Assembly: GCF_000230895.2 (NCBI RefSeq)
Contig: NC_016604.1
Coordinates: 5,952,001-6,016,000, forward strand
Length of the DNA stretch: 64,000 nucleotides
Reading direction: 5' to 3'
Source of the DNA: Mycolicibacterium rhodesiae NBB3
GTDB lineage: Bacteria > Actinomycetota > Actinomycetes > Mycobacteriales > Mycobacteriaceae
Within the stretch, counting starts at the first letter, position 1; each line of letters starts with the position of its first letter. Position numbers and translations under genes: made by a program. Below the pieces are notes generated by a model that worked only from the letters and a program-made list of their open reading frames with translations, had not been told where the DNA came from and searched no databases. This document shows, piece by piece, positions 8,699-17,500 of this stretch.

Positions 8699-10333
8699 CT
8701 ACTCGACGCCGATCAGCAGAGCGTCGCCGCGGTGGTCGGTGTGGTAGGTCACCAGTTCGGTGCCGATGTGTTCCCGGTGGACATGCTCGGCGAGCGCCTC
8801 ACCGACCGCCGCGTCGACGCCTGCGCCGGTGAGCACGGTGACGAGTTCACCGCCGGCGGCGAGCAGCAGGTCGATCAGTCCAGCGCCGGCGGTCGCGACG
8901 TCCTTGCCCACGATCAGCACCTCGTCGCCCGCTATGCCCAGACCGTCGCCGGGTTCACACGTGCCCGCCCAGGTGAGCGCCTCTTCGGTGGCGACCCGCA
9001 CCGATCCGTGCCTGGCGGCCGCCGCGGCGCGCGCCATCGTGTAACCGTCGTCGACGGCCTGCCGGTCTGCCTCGTGCATGGCCAACGCGGCAAGGCCCTG
9101 CACCATCGATGCCGTCGGCACCGGTACGACGTCGATACCCCAGCCGATGGCAGCGGTGCAGCCTGCGACCAGTTCCTCGGCGGCGACATATCCGTTCGGC
9201 AGCACCATGATCTGAGCGGCGCCGGTGTTCACCAGTGCGTGCAGCAGGTCCTTGGCGCTCACCGGGTCACGTGCGCCGAGTCGTAGGACGTGCGCGCCCT
9301 CGCCTTCGAACAGCTCTTCTGCGCCGGAACCGTCGACCACGGCGAGCACGGCGCGTTCGCGGGCGAAGCCGCCAGTGGGCCGCGCACCCGGTCCGCCGGT
9401 GAGGGAGGTGATCTGGATGCGGCTCAGGGTGCCCAGCGGCAACGCCGCTTCGACCGCTGCCCCGGCATCGTCGGCGTGCACATGGACGGAGTACTGGGCG
9501 GCGCCGTGCGTCGTCGCGATCGCTATCGAGTCCCCCAGCTGCTCGAGGCCTCGGCGAAGGGTCTCGACCCCAGCGGCGTCGCAGTCGCTGAGCAGGTACA
9601 TCACCTCGAATTGCGGGGATACCGACGCCGCTGTGGCGATGTCGTGGTCGTGCGGCGGGGACGGCACGTACTCGTCACGGGGCCGGACGTGACCGGTCAG
9701 CGTCGCGCTCATCGCGTCCAGCAGTACCAGCAGCCCCCGCCCGCCGGCGTCCACCACGCCGGCTTCGGCAAGGACGTCGAGTTGCGCCGTGGTCTTGTCC
9801 AGGGCGACGGCCGCGGCATCGGCGGCCGCCGAAACCACGTAGGCGAGCTCGGAGTCGTCGGCCACGGCGTCCTCGGCGGCGCCCGCGGCGTCCTGCAGAA
9901 CCGAGACGATCGTGCCCGGGACCGCCTTGCCCATTGAGCTGACGACCAGCCCGACTGAATGCCGCAACGCGGCGCCGAACAGGCCGCCGCTGACGTCGGC
10001 GAGCACCCCGTCCCGATCGGCGGCCGCAGAGGCGGTGACGTCGGCCAGACCGCGCAGAATCTGCGACAGGATGACCCCGGAATTGCCTCGGGCGCCCTGC
10101 AGCGCGCCGCGGGCCAGCGCGGCGGCGACCTCCGCCACGTCGTCCGAGGATGCCTGCGCATCGGCCTGCGCCCACGCCGCACGCATCGTGAACAGCATGT
10201 TTGTTCCGGTATCGGCGTCGGCGACCGGGAAGACGTTGAGCCGGTTGATCTCGTCGGTATGGGTGATGAGGTCGCCGACGGCGGTATGCGCCCAGTCCCG
10301 CAATGCGGAGGCGTCCAGCCGTCGAACCGACAT
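8699..10333 (-). CDS. DAK2/DegV-partner kinase (FakA/YloV-like)
   Basis: A 544-residue protein with an N-terminal DhaL (DAK2) kinase domain (NVFPVADADTGTNM, about 33-46) and a long C-terminal DAK1-like region containing VLPNGYVAAEE. Known relatives (FakA) phosphorylate fatty acids bound to a DegV-family FakB protein, making acyl-phosphate for lipid synthesis. The Asp cluster that binds Mg-ADP in DhaL domains is present. As I remember M. tuberculosis, the equivalent sequence is split over Rv2974c and Rv2975c; here it is one intact frame. First gene of the operon with recG and the HNH-type gene. Confidence 0.85.
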   Translation of the reverse strand: MSVRRLDASALRDWAHTAVGDLITHTDEINRLNVFPVADADTGTNMLFTMRAAWAQADAQASSDDVAEVAAALARGALQGARGNSGVILSQILRGLADVTASAAADRDGVLADVSGGLFGAALRHSVGLVVSSMGKAVPGTIVSVLQDAAGAAEDAVADDSELAYVVSAAADAAAVALDKTTAQLDVLAEAGVVDAGGRGLLVLLDAMSATLTGHVRPRDEYVPSPPHDHDIATAASVSPQFEVMYLLSDCDAAGVETLRRGLEQLGDSIAIATTHGAAQYSVHVHADDAGAAVEAALPLGTLSRIQITSLTGGPGARPTGGFARERAVLAVVDGSGAEELFEGEGAHVLRLGARDPVSAKDLLHALVNTGAAQIMVLPNGYVAAEELVAGCTAAIGWGIDVVPVPTASMVQGLAALAMHEADRQAVDDGYTMARAAAAARHGSVRVATEEALTWAGTCEPGDGLGIAGDEVLIVGKDVATAGAGLIDLLLAAGGELVTVLTGAGVDAAVGEALAEHVHREHIGTELVTYHTDHRGDALLIGVE

Positions 10334-10447
10334 GACACCTCCAGCTACCGTGGCGCACCCCGCTGGGGCTGGAGGCGTCGCCGTGGCGCAAGCCTAGCCA
10401 CTGACGCTGACAGCTCCTCGGGAACGTTCGCGCCTGTGGAGACCATT

Positions 10448-10476
10448 TTGGTGATCACCGCGGTCCCCGGTATCCT
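10448..10476 (+). promoter_or_regulatory. Probable promoter of rpmB
   Basis: TTGGTG (10448-10453) is separated by 17 bp from TATCCT (10471-10476), a good match to the housekeeping mycobacterial promoter shape. It implies an untranslated leader of about 70 nt before the rpmB ATG. Confidence 0.45.
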
Positions 10477-10555
10477 GGTCAGGTTGTCGGGTCGAACCGC
10501 CGCCAGTCGCGTCGGAAACCCAGGCCCCCAAGAACTGATTCGAGGAGTTTCACAT

Positions 10556-10750
10556 ATGGCTGCCGTGTGCGATATCTGCGGGAAGGGCCCCGGCTTCGGC
10601 AAGTCGGTGTCGCACTCCCATCGCCGGACCAGCCGTCGGTGGGATCCCAACATCCAGACCGTGCGCGCCGTGTCCCATCCCGGCGGCAACAAGAAGCGCG
10701 TCAACGTGTGCACCTCGTGCATCAAGGCCGGCAAGGTCTCGCGCGGCTGA
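10556..10750 (+). CDS. rpmB: 50S ribosomal protein L28 (zinc-binding, C+ type)
   Basis: A 64-residue structural protein of the large ribosomal subunit. It begins MAAVCDICGKGPGFG and ends CTSCIKAGKVSRG. The two CxxC pairs (Cys5/Cys8 and about Cys52/Cys55) mark it as the zinc-containing form. Mycobacteria usually keep a separate cysteine-free paralogue for zinc starvation. The ATG is preceded by GAGGAG at a normal distance. The gene stands alone between the divergent DAK operon and the convergent ung gene. Confidence 0.96.
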   Translation: MAAVCDICGKGPGFGKSVSHSHRRTSRRWDPNIQTVRAVSHPGGNKKRVNVCTSCIKAGKVSRG

Positions 10751-10770
10751 CGCGCTGAACGACCCCCGCC

Positions 10771-10786
10771 GAACCGGCGACGGTTC
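10771..10786 (+). terminator. Weak hairpin after rpmB
   Basis: GAACC (10771-10775) and GGTTC (10782-10786) pair around a six-base loop 20 bp after the rpmB stop. The stem is short and no T-run follows, so this is only a candidate terminator. Confidence 0.25.
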
Positions 10787-10862
10787 ATCCCCGACTGCGC
10801 GGTTCACGACGCGACACGCCGTCGCGGCGTCGACGTCCGCACACTGACGCTCGGCACGCGGG

Positions 10863-11546
10863 TTACGGAAGACGCCAGTCGATCGGGTCGGCGCCCATCT
10901 TCCCCAGCAGTTCGTTGGCGCGGCTGAACGGTCGCGAGCCGAAGAATCCGCGCGACGCCGACAGCGGCGACGGATGCGGAGATTCGATCGCCACACACGA
11001 GGCGCCGTCCAGCATCGGCTTCAATGTCGACGCATCGCGACCCCACAGCACCGCGACCATCGGCTGCTGTCGCGCGACCAGTGCGCGGATCGCGCACTCG
11101 GTCACCGCCTCCCACCCCTTTCCGCGGTGCGACGCCGGGGTCCCCGGCGCAACGGTGAGCACCCTGTTGAGCAGCATGACTCCACGTTCGGCCCACGGCG
11201 TCAGATCACCGGTCGCGGGTTGAGGATGACCCAGATCGTCGGTGTACTCGGTGAAGATGTTGGCCAGGCTGCGCGGCAACGGACGCACCTCGGGCGCCAC
11301 CGAGAAGCTCAACCCGACGGCGTGGCCCGGTGTCGGATACGGATCCTGACCGACAATGAGTACCCGCACACGGTCGAACGGAAAGGTGAAGGCCCGCAAG
11401 ACATTCTGGCCAGCCGGCAGATATCGGCGGCCCTCCGCCAGCTCGGTGCGCAGGAACTCACCCATCTGTGCGACCTGAGCTTGGACGGGTTCCAGCGCGT
11501 GCGCCCAGCCGTCATCGACGAGTTCAGTCAGCGGTCGTGCACCCAC
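10863..11546 (-). CDS. ung: Uracil-DNA glycosylase
   Basis: A 227-residue family 1 UDG that removes uracil from DNA in base excision repair. The water-activating motif GQDPYPTPGHAVG (Asp68) and the leucine-loop motif HPSPLSASRGFFGSRPFS near 191 are intact. Length is normal. It starts with GTG at 11546, 27 bp after thiL, and is probably co-transcribed with it. Confidence 0.97.
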   Translation of the reverse strand: MGARPLTELVDDGWAHALEPVQAQVAQMGEFLRTELAEGRRYLPAGQNVLRAFTFPFDRVRVLIVGQDPYPTPGHAVGLSFSVAPEVRPLPRSLANIFTEYTDDLGHPQPATGDLTPWAERGVMLLNRVLTVAPGTPASHRGKGWEAVTECAIRALVARQQPMVAVLWGRDASTLKPMLDGASCVAIESPHPSPLSASRGFFGSRPFSRANELLGKMGADPIDWRLP

Positions 11547-11573
11547 GATGGGTCAACTTAGCGTGCATCCGAA

Positions 11574-12530
11574 TCAGAATGACTGCCAGCCCGAGTCTCC
11601 GTGCCATTGCTCGCCGTCAATCAGAACGCGCGCCGGACCATCGAGTACCCGGCCAATCGCCCGCCATCCGGTCGGTGGCTCCGCGCCGAACGTCGCAACC
11701 AACGCGTGGTCCTCCCCTCCGCCGAGCAGCCAGGTCCGCGGATCCACTGCCACTGCGGTTCCAGCCTCGGTCAGCGGATCAAGGTCCGCACTGAGCGCAT
11801 CCCAGGACAAGTCGACCCCGACACCGGACGCACGCGCGATATGCCCGATGTCGGCCATCAGCCCGTCGGAGACATCGGTCATCGATGTGGCGCCCGCGTC
11901 CGCGGCTATGCGACCCTGGCCGTACGGCGGCTCAGGCACCAGGTGCCGACGGCGTAGTGATTCGAAACTCTGAACCTCATTGAGCCACAATGCATATCCA
12001 GCGGCAGACCAGCCGAGATGACCAATGACCGCGACGGTGTCGCCGACACGGGCGCCGTCGAGACGGATCGCCTCGCGGCCGCCCAGATCGCCGAGCGCCG
12101 TCACCGAAATCACCCACTGCGGAGCAGTCACGAGGTCGCCGCCGACTATCCCGGCGCCCAGTAGGTGCGCCTCGTACCACAAGCCGTCTGCCAACTCGAC
12201 CGCTTGTGCAACGGGGGTGTCACCGCGCGCGCCGAATGCGACGACGAACGCTGTGGCCGTCGCACCCATCGCCTCGATGTCCGCAGCATTCTGCGCGATG
12301 GCCTTGCGGCCCACATCGTGTGGCGTCGACCAGTCCAGCCGGAAATGACTCCCCTCGACGAGCATGTCCGTCGACACCACGGTCGCGCCGTCACGCGCCA
12401 AGACGACCGCGGAATCGTCGCCCGGGCCGAGCGCAACGGCGTCGGGCTGTACGCGATTTGCGACGAGCCGGTCGATCACGGCGAACTCGCCCACCCCGGC
12501 AAGTGTCTCGGGGGGCTCATCGCTCGCCAT
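11574..12530 (-). CDS. thiL: Thiamine-monophosphate kinase
   Basis: A 318-residue enzyme that phosphorylates thiamine monophosphate to the active cofactor thiamine diphosphate. It has the AIR-synthase-like fold with the early metal/ATP motif GPGDDSAVV, DMLVEGSHF and a central DVSDGLMADIGHIA segment. The ATG at 12530 gives the expected N-terminus (GEFAVIDRL). It precedes ung on the same strand and is divergent from the AsnC-domain gene. Confidence 0.95.
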   Translation of the reverse strand: MASDEPPETLAGVGEFAVIDRLVANRVQPDAVALGPGDDSAVVLARDGATVVSTDMLVEGSHFRLDWSTPHDVGRKAIAQNAADIEAMGATATAFVVAFGARGDTPVAQAVELADGLWYEAHLLGAGIVGGDLVTAPQWVISVTALGDLGGREAIRLDGARVGDTVAVIGHLGWSAAGYALWLNEVQSFESLRRRHLVPEPPYGQGRIAADAGATSMTDVSDGLMADIGHIARASGVGVDLSWDALSADLDPLTEAGTAVAVDPRTWLLGGGEDHALVATFGAEPPTGWRAIGRVLDGPARVLIDGEQWHGDSGWQSF

Positions 12531-12603
12531 GTCACCTCCCCTGTGCTGCGGTACGTTTGGTCCCTGCGGCGGAGTCTATGCAGCCAGAAGGGAGGCCAAT
12601 CGG

Positions 12604-12846
12604 GTGGTTGAGGCTTTCATGCTGATCCAGACCGAGGTCGGCCGTGCAGACGTCATCGCCAAACAGCTTGCGGACCTACCGGGTGTGCTGTCCGCCGAGT
12701 ACGTCACGGGTCCTTACGACGTGGTGGTGCGCGTCGGCGCGGACAGCCTGGACGAACTGCAAGCCGGCGTCGTGCCCAACGTCCAGCAGGTGGTCGGCGT
12801 CACCCGCACGCTGACCTGCCCGATCGCCGGCCGAGTGCGCCCATAG
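12604..12846 (+). CDS. Stand-alone Lrp/AsnC ligand-binding (RAM) domain protein
   Basis: An 80-residue protein made only of the RAM effector domain: MLIQTEVGRADVIAKQL, then a GPYDVVVRV strand and a DELQAGVVPNVQQVVGV helix. It lacks the DNA-binding half of Lrp/AsnC regulators. Such single domains form ring oligomers that bind amino acids and may modulate full-length regulators. GTG at 12604 was chosen because GGGAGG lies upstream. The frame opens further 5' but that part overlaps thiL. It is followed 10 bp later by the DUF3515 gene. Confidence 0.8.
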   Translation: MVEAFMLIQTEVGRADVIAKQLADLPGVLSAEYVTGPYDVVVRVGADSLDELQAGVVPNVQQVVGVTRTLTCPIAGRVRP

Positions 12847-12856
12847 AGTCTGGGAT

Positions 12857-13426
12857 GTGGAGACCGAAACCCGCGACGGCCCGCCAAGGGCACTGATGAT
12901 CGTCGCGATCGTGGTGGCTGTGGGCGCCGCCATCGCGGTCCTGGCGGTGGCGGCGCTGCGTCAGCGTCCTGAGACCGAACAACCTGTCGCGATCGTCTCG
13001 GTGCCGGCGCCGCAGGCGCAGAGCGCCGATTGCCGGATATTGATCGACGCGCTGCCCGACCGGCTCGGCGACTATCGGCGAGCGACCCCGGCCGACCCGG
13101 CGCCACCGGGAGCGGCGGCCTGGCGTGCGTCGCCGGACGGCGAGGCGATCATCCTTCGGTGCGGCCTGGACCGGCCCGCGGAGTTCGTCCTCGGCAGCCC
13201 GCTCCAGGTCGTCGATGAGGTGTCCTGGTTCCAGGTAGCCGAAGCTGGGGCGGACGAAGATCCCGGCGCCGGCACAGGACGCAGTACGTGGTTCGCGGTG
13301 GACCGCCCGGTGTACGTCGCGCTCACCCTGCCGGCAGGGTCAGGTTCGACACCGATTCAGGAAATCTCGCGACTCATCGCAAAGTCATTGCCCGCCAAAG
13401 CGGTCGATCCCGCGCCGGTGCGTTAA
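12857..13426 (+). CDS. DUF3515 membrane-anchored protein
   Basis: A 189-residue conserved actinobacterial protein with one N-terminal membrane helix (about residues 13-33) and a small extracytoplasmic domain containing CRILIDALPDRLGDYRR and a later ILRCGLDRP. The two cysteines probably form a disulfide. It corresponds in position to Rv2980. Function is unknown. Its TAA stop overlaps the stop of ddl on the other strand (13423-13426), so there is no room for a terminator between them. Confidence 0.8.
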   Translation: METETRDGPPRALMIVAIVVAVGAAIAVLAVAALRQRPETEQPVAIVSVPAPQAQSADCRILIDALPDRLGDYRRATPADPAPPGAAAWRASPDGEAIILRCGLDRPAEFVLGSPLQVVDEVSWFQVAEAGADEDPGAGTGRSTWFAVDRPVYVALTLPAGSGSTPIQEISRLIAKSLPAKAVDPAPVR

Positions 13427-14580
13427 CGCAGACCCGTGCCGCGCTTCAGGGCCGTTTCGACCATAGTCGCCAACAGCGTCGGATAGTCGACCCCGCTGGC
13501 TGCCCACATCCTCGGATACATCGAGATGGTGGTGAATCCCGGCATGGTGTTGATCTCGTTGATGATCGGGCCGTTCTCGGTGAGGAAGAAGTCGACACGA
13601 GCCAGACCCTGACAGTCGATGGCCTGGAATGCCCGAATCGCCAATTGGCGCACTTCATCTGCGATGGTGTCATCGATCTTGGCGGGCACGTCGAGCTCGG
13701 CGGCGTCGTCGAGATATTTCGTCGCGAAGTCGTAGAAAGAGTCCTCACGACCGCGCACACCCGCCACCCGGATCTCGCCGACGGTGCTCGCTTCGACTCT
13801 GCCGTCGGGGAATTCCAGTACCCCGCACTCCAATTCACGTCCGACGATCGCGGCCTCGACGATCACCTTGGGATCGTTACGTCTTGCCAGCTCGATCGCC
13901 GCGGGTAGCTGATCCGACGCCGTCACCCGGCTCACCCCGATCGACGACCCACCGCGCGAAGGCTTGACGAACACCGGCAGCCCCAGCCGTTCGCGGTCTT
14001 CGAGGCTCACGGTCTGCTGTCGCGGGCGCAGCACGACCTGGTCGCCGATCGGCAGACCCTCCGCGGCCAACAGCTTCTTGGTGAACTCCTTGTCCATGCC
14101 CGACGCGCTGGCCAGTACGCCGGCGCCGACGTACGGCACGCCTGCCAATTCGAGAAGCCCCTGGATGGTGCCGTCCTCGCCATAAGGACCGTGCAGCACC
14201 GGGAAGACCACGTCCACCGCACCGAGCACCTCACCGGCGCCAGCGCTGAGTGACACCAGCTCGCCACCTCGCCCCGGGTCGACGGCAAGGGCGAGCTCCC
14301 TGCCGGATGCGCTGGTGACCTGCGGTAACTGCCTGTCGGCGATCGCCAGGGTGTCGGGCTCCGCGTCCGTGAGCATCCACGTGCCGCCTGGGGTGATGCC
14401 GACGGCGACCACGTCGAAACGCTGCGGATCGAGGTTGCGCATGATGCTGCCTGCGGAGACGCAGGAAATTGCGTGCTCAGAGCTGCGTCCGCCGTAGACA
14501 ACGGCGACGCGAATGCGTCCGGACGCGCCCACATCTGATGCCGCCGGCAGGGCGGCGTCGGGCTCATCGTGGGCATTCAC
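13423..14580 (-). CDS. ddl: D-alanine--D-alanine ligase
   Basis: A 385-residue ATP-grasp enzyme that makes the D-Ala-D-Ala dipeptide for peptidoglycan. The N-terminal domain shows VAVVYGGRSSEH, the centre VFPVLHGPYGEDGTIQG, and the ATP-grasp region FVKPSRGGSSIGV and GLARVDFF; NEINTMPGFTTISMYP closes the active site. It is the DdlA of mycobacteria, the D-cycloserine target. GTG at 14580 is the start. Its stop interlocks with that of the convergent DUF3515 gene. Confidence 0.97.
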   Translation of the reverse strand: MNAHDEPDAALPAASDVGASGRIRVAVVYGGRSSEHAISCVSAGSIMRNLDPQRFDVVAVGITPGGTWMLTDAEPDTLAIADRQLPQVTSASGRELALAVDPGRGGELVSLSAGAGEVLGAVDVVFPVLHGPYGEDGTIQGLLELAGVPYVGAGVLASASGMDKEFTKKLLAAEGLPIGDQVVLRPRQQTVSLEDRERLGLPVFVKPSRGGSSIGVSRVTASDQLPAAIELARRNDPKVIVEAAIVGRELECGVLEFPDGRVEASTVGEIRVAGVRGREDSFYDFATKYLDDAAELDVPAKIDDTIADEVRQLAIRAFQAIDCQGLARVDFFLTENGPIINEINTMPGFTTISMYPRMWAASGVDYPTLLATMVETALKRGTGLR

Positions 14581-14641
14581 AACCTAGAGAGGCTACCGTC
14601 CAGCCTCTATACGGACCGCTTCAATATGCTGACCTGCGGGT

Positions 14642-15745
14642 TCACGCCAATGCGTGCTCGAAATCGGCGATCAGGTCGTCCGTATCCTCTATCCCGGCCG
14701 AGATGCGGGCGAATCCATCGCCGACCGGATCTCCCCAGCGGGCCCGACGGTCCACGGACGTGTGGATGCCCCCGAAGCTGGTCGACGCCACCAGCAGGGC
14801 GCTGCGCTCGACCATTGTGTGGACCGCCTGTGCGTTCTCCAGCTCGATCGCGACCAGACCACCGAATTTCTTCATCTGCAGCATCGCGATCTGATGCGAG
14901 GGATCGTCGGGCAGGCCCGGATAGCGGACCGACTTGACCGCGGGGTGGTTCCGCAGCATCACCGCGAGCGCCTGCGCGTTGTGACACTGCCGTTCGAATC
15001 GCAGACCCGCGCTGCCCAGACTCCGCAGCACGAGCCACGCCTCGAACACCCCGAGGATCGGGCCGGCGAGCAGACGGTCCTGTTCCACGGCGGCCATCAG
15101 CTCGGGATGGCTGCCCGCGACATACCCTGCGATCACGTCGCTGTGCCCCGACAGAGCCTTCGTCGCGCTGGCCACCACGAGGTCGGCACCCAGAGACAGT
15201 GGTTGCTGCCCCAATGGAGTCGCGGTGGTGTTGTCGACGACCAACGTCGAACCTCGGCGTCTGCAGTCCATCGCCAATCGGTGAAGGTCGACGACGTCGA
15301 GTCCGGGATTGGCCGGCGTCTCGGCGAGCACCACGTGGGCATCCGACGCCGCATGGCACATCTCGGCACTCGCCGCTTCCACGACCGTGACACCTTGTGG
15401 CGCAAGGTATTCCCTGGCGTAGCGGCGAACCTGGTTGTAACCGTCGCCGGGTACGACGAGTGTGTGACCGGGCTTGGCGAGCACGCGCAGCACCGAGGTG
15501 ATCGCCGCCATGCCGGAACCGAACGTCAGGGCCGCCGCAGCGCCTTCGAGCTCGGCGAGCGCCGATTCCAATTGCCGCCAGGTCGGATTCGAGTAGCGGC
15601 CGTACTTGTCCAACGACTCTGACTCGTCCGGCGACAGATGAAAGGTCGAGGCCGGAACCGGGGGCGGCGCCACCGGACTTCCCGGCACCGGTTCCGAGCC
15701 AACGGCTTTGACGCTGCGAGTGGAATCGCCGTAGCGGCCGTCCAT
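14642..15745 (-). CDS. Cystathionine gamma-lyase/synthase-family PLP enzyme
   Basis: A 367-residue Cys/Met metabolism PLP enzyme. The substrate loop YGRYSNPTW, the TFGSGMAAI segment and the PLP-lysine motif SATKALSGHSDV (Lys about 196) are present, with SFGGIHTSVDRRARWG near the C-terminus. It most likely works in transsulfuration as a lyase or gamma-synthase; the sequence alone does not settle the reaction. It lies 4 bp upstream of gpsA in reading order reversed, between gpsA and ddl. I remember ddlA and gpdA2 as direct neighbours in M. tuberculosis, so this gene is an addition or was lost there. Confidence 0.85.
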   Translation of the reverse strand: MDGRYGDSTRSVKAVGSEPVPGSPVAPPPVPASTFHLSPDESESLDKYGRYSNPTWRQLESALAELEGAAAALTFGSGMAAITSVLRVLAKPGHTLVVPGDGYNQVRRYAREYLAPQGVTVVEAASAEMCHAASDAHVVLAETPANPGLDVVDLHRLAMDCRRRGSTLVVDNTTATPLGQQPLSLGADLVVASATKALSGHSDVIAGYVAGSHPELMAAVEQDRLLAGPILGVFEAWLVLRSLGSAGLRFERQCHNAQALAVMLRNHPAVKSVRYPGLPDDPSHQIAMLQMKKFGGLVAIELENAQAVHTMVERSALLVASTSFGGIHTSVDRRARWGDPVGDGFARISAGIEDTDDLIADFEHALA

Positions 15746-15749
15746 TGTC

Positions 15750-16748
15750 CTACTCCGCTTTGGTCGTACGTCCGAGCAAGAGCGCTACCGCCTCATAGAC
15801 CGATGCACCCTTGTGGCAGACACGATGGACCGCATCGGTGAGCGGCATCTCGACGTCGTAGCTGTCCGCCAGCGCCAGAATGGACTGGCACGATGTCACG
15901 CCTTCGGCGATGTGCCCCTCTGCGGCACGCAACGCCGATTCCATGGTGCCGCCCTGGCCCAGCCGCTCACCGAATGAACGATTACGGGAATGCCGTGACG
16001 TGCACGTGGCGACAAGGTCGCCGACGCCCGCGAGACCTGCCAGCGTTGCCGGCTTGGCGCCCAACGCGATTCCGAGTCGCATGATCTCGGCGAGCCCTCG
16101 CGTGATGATGGCTGCGGCCGTGTTCTCCCCCAGCCCTACCCCCGCCGCCATTCCCGACGCCAGCGCGATCACGTTCTTGCACGCGCCACCGACTTCGGCG
16201 CCGATGACATCGGCGTTGGTGTAGGGACGGAAGTATCCGGTCGAAAAGGCGCGTTGCAGGGCGACCGCTCGCCCTGAGTCGCTGCACGCGACGACGGTGG
16301 CGGCCGGTTGTTCATCGGCGATCTCGCTGGCCAGATTCGGGCCCGAGATCACCGCGACCCGCAACGGGTCCGCCCCGGTGACTTGCACGATCACCTGGCT
16401 CATCCGCATCAACGTGTCGAGCTCGATGCCCTTGGCCAGGCTCACCAGCGTGGCATCGTCGCCGATGAGTGGCGACCACTGCACGAGGTTGGCCCGCAAT
16501 GTCTGGGCAGGCACCGCGAGCAGCACTGTGCACGCGCCGGTCAGCGCTTCGGCCGGATCGCTGGTGGCGCGGATGGTTGCCGGCAGTTCGGCGTCACCGA
16601 GATAAACGGGATTGCGATGTGTGTCGTTGATCTCTGCAGCAAGCTCGGCACGACGAGTCCACAGCCTCACCTCGTTACCAGCGTCTGCCAGCACCTTCGC
16701 CAGTGCCGTTCCCCATGCTCCGGCCCCCAGCACCGCCGCGTCGACCAC
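15750..16748 (-). CDS. gpsA: Glycerol-3-phosphate dehydrogenase [NAD(P)+]
   Basis: A 332-residue enzyme that reduces dihydroxyacetone phosphate to sn-glycerol 3-phosphate for phospholipid synthesis. The Rossmann motif GAGAWGTALA is at residues 8-17, KGIELDT near 105, and the catalytic lysine lies in EVGGACKNVIALASG. Length is typical. GTG at 16748 is the start. It corresponds to gpdA2 and heads the gpsA, transsulfuration enzyme, ddl cluster. Confidence 0.96.
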   Translation of the reverse strand: MVDAAVLGAGAWGTALAKVLADAGNEVRLWTRRAELAAEINDTHRNPVYLGDAELPATIRATSDPAEALTGACTVLLAVPAQTLRANLVQWSPLIGDDATLVSLAKGIELDTLMRMSQVIVQVTGADPLRVAVISGPNLASEIADEQPAATVVACSDSGRAVALQRAFSTGYFRPYTNADVIGAEVGGACKNVIALASGMAAGVGLGENTAAAIITRGLAEIMRLGIALGAKPATLAGLAGVGDLVATCTSRHSRNRSFGERLGQGGTMESALRAAEGHIAEGVTSCQSILALADSYDVEMPLTDAVHRVCHKGASVYEAVALLLGRTTKAE

Positions 16749-16792
16749 GCCTTCACCCTAGCGCGGCGCGCGCTGCTGGCAGGATGACGCTC

Positions 16793-17446
16793 ATGAGTGG
16801 GTCTCACGGGTCGTCGGAGGCCGATATCGGGCTGGTGATCGCGGTCAAACGGTTGACCGCCGCCAAGACCCGGCTGGCGCCGATCTTCTCGGCGGCCACC
16901 CGCGAGGGGGTCGTGCTGGCGATGCTGATCGACACCATCACCGCTGCCACCGCCGTACGGGCGGTGCAGTCGATCACCGTGGTGACGCCCGACGATGTCG
17001 CCGCCGACGCCGCCCGACAGCTCGGCGCGCGGGTAATCGACGATCCGACGCCGTCGGGTCATCGGAATCCACTGAACAACGCGATTTCCGCCGCGGAGGA
17101 AGCCGTCCGCGGCGAGACGTCGAACCTCGTTGTGCTGCAGGGTGATCTACCCGCGCTGCAACCCCAGGAACTCAGCGAGGCCATTGCCGCAGCCCGTACC
17201 TACCCCCGCAGTTTTGTAGGAGACCGACACGGCACGGGTACGTCGGCATTGATCGCCCTCGGCGTCGCGCTCGATCCGCGGTTCGGTCCTGATTCGGCTC
17301 AACGCCACCGCCATTCGGGCGCTATCGAATTGACTGGTGCGTGGCCTGGCCTGCGCTGTGACATCGACACCCCAGATGACCTGCTCGTGGCGCGGCGTCT
17401 CGGGGTGGGCGCGACAACAGCGCAGGCCATCGTCGATGCCAGGTAA
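16793..17446 (+). CDS. fbiD: Phosphoenolpyruvate guanylyltransferase (F420 biosynthesis)
   Basis: A 217-residue CofC/FbiD-type nucleotidyltransferase. In mycobacteria FbiD activates phosphoenolpyruvate with GTP as the first step toward coenzyme F420. The sequence shows the N-terminal VIAVKRLTAAKTRLAP motif, VVLQGDLPALQPQEL with metal-binding Asp, and RHGTGTSALI. ATG at 16793 was chosen; another in-frame ATG lies 9 bp upstream. It matches Rv2983 in place. The product may serve the deazaflavin-type enzyme at 28667-29065. Confidence 0.92.
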   Translation: MSGSHGSSEADIGLVIAVKRLTAAKTRLAPIFSAATREGVVLAMLIDTITAATAVRAVQSITVVTPDDVAADAARQLGARVIDDPTPSGHRNPLNNAISAAEEAVRGETSNLVVLQGDLPALQPQELSEAIAAARTYPRSFVGDRHGTGTSALIALGVALDPRFGPDSAQRHRHSGAIELTGAWPGLRCDIDTPDDLLVARRLGVGATTAQAIVDAR

Positions 17447-17500
17447 CAGTTGCCGCATCACGGTGGCAGCGCCACCACTCGATAGGGAATCATCTGAGGA

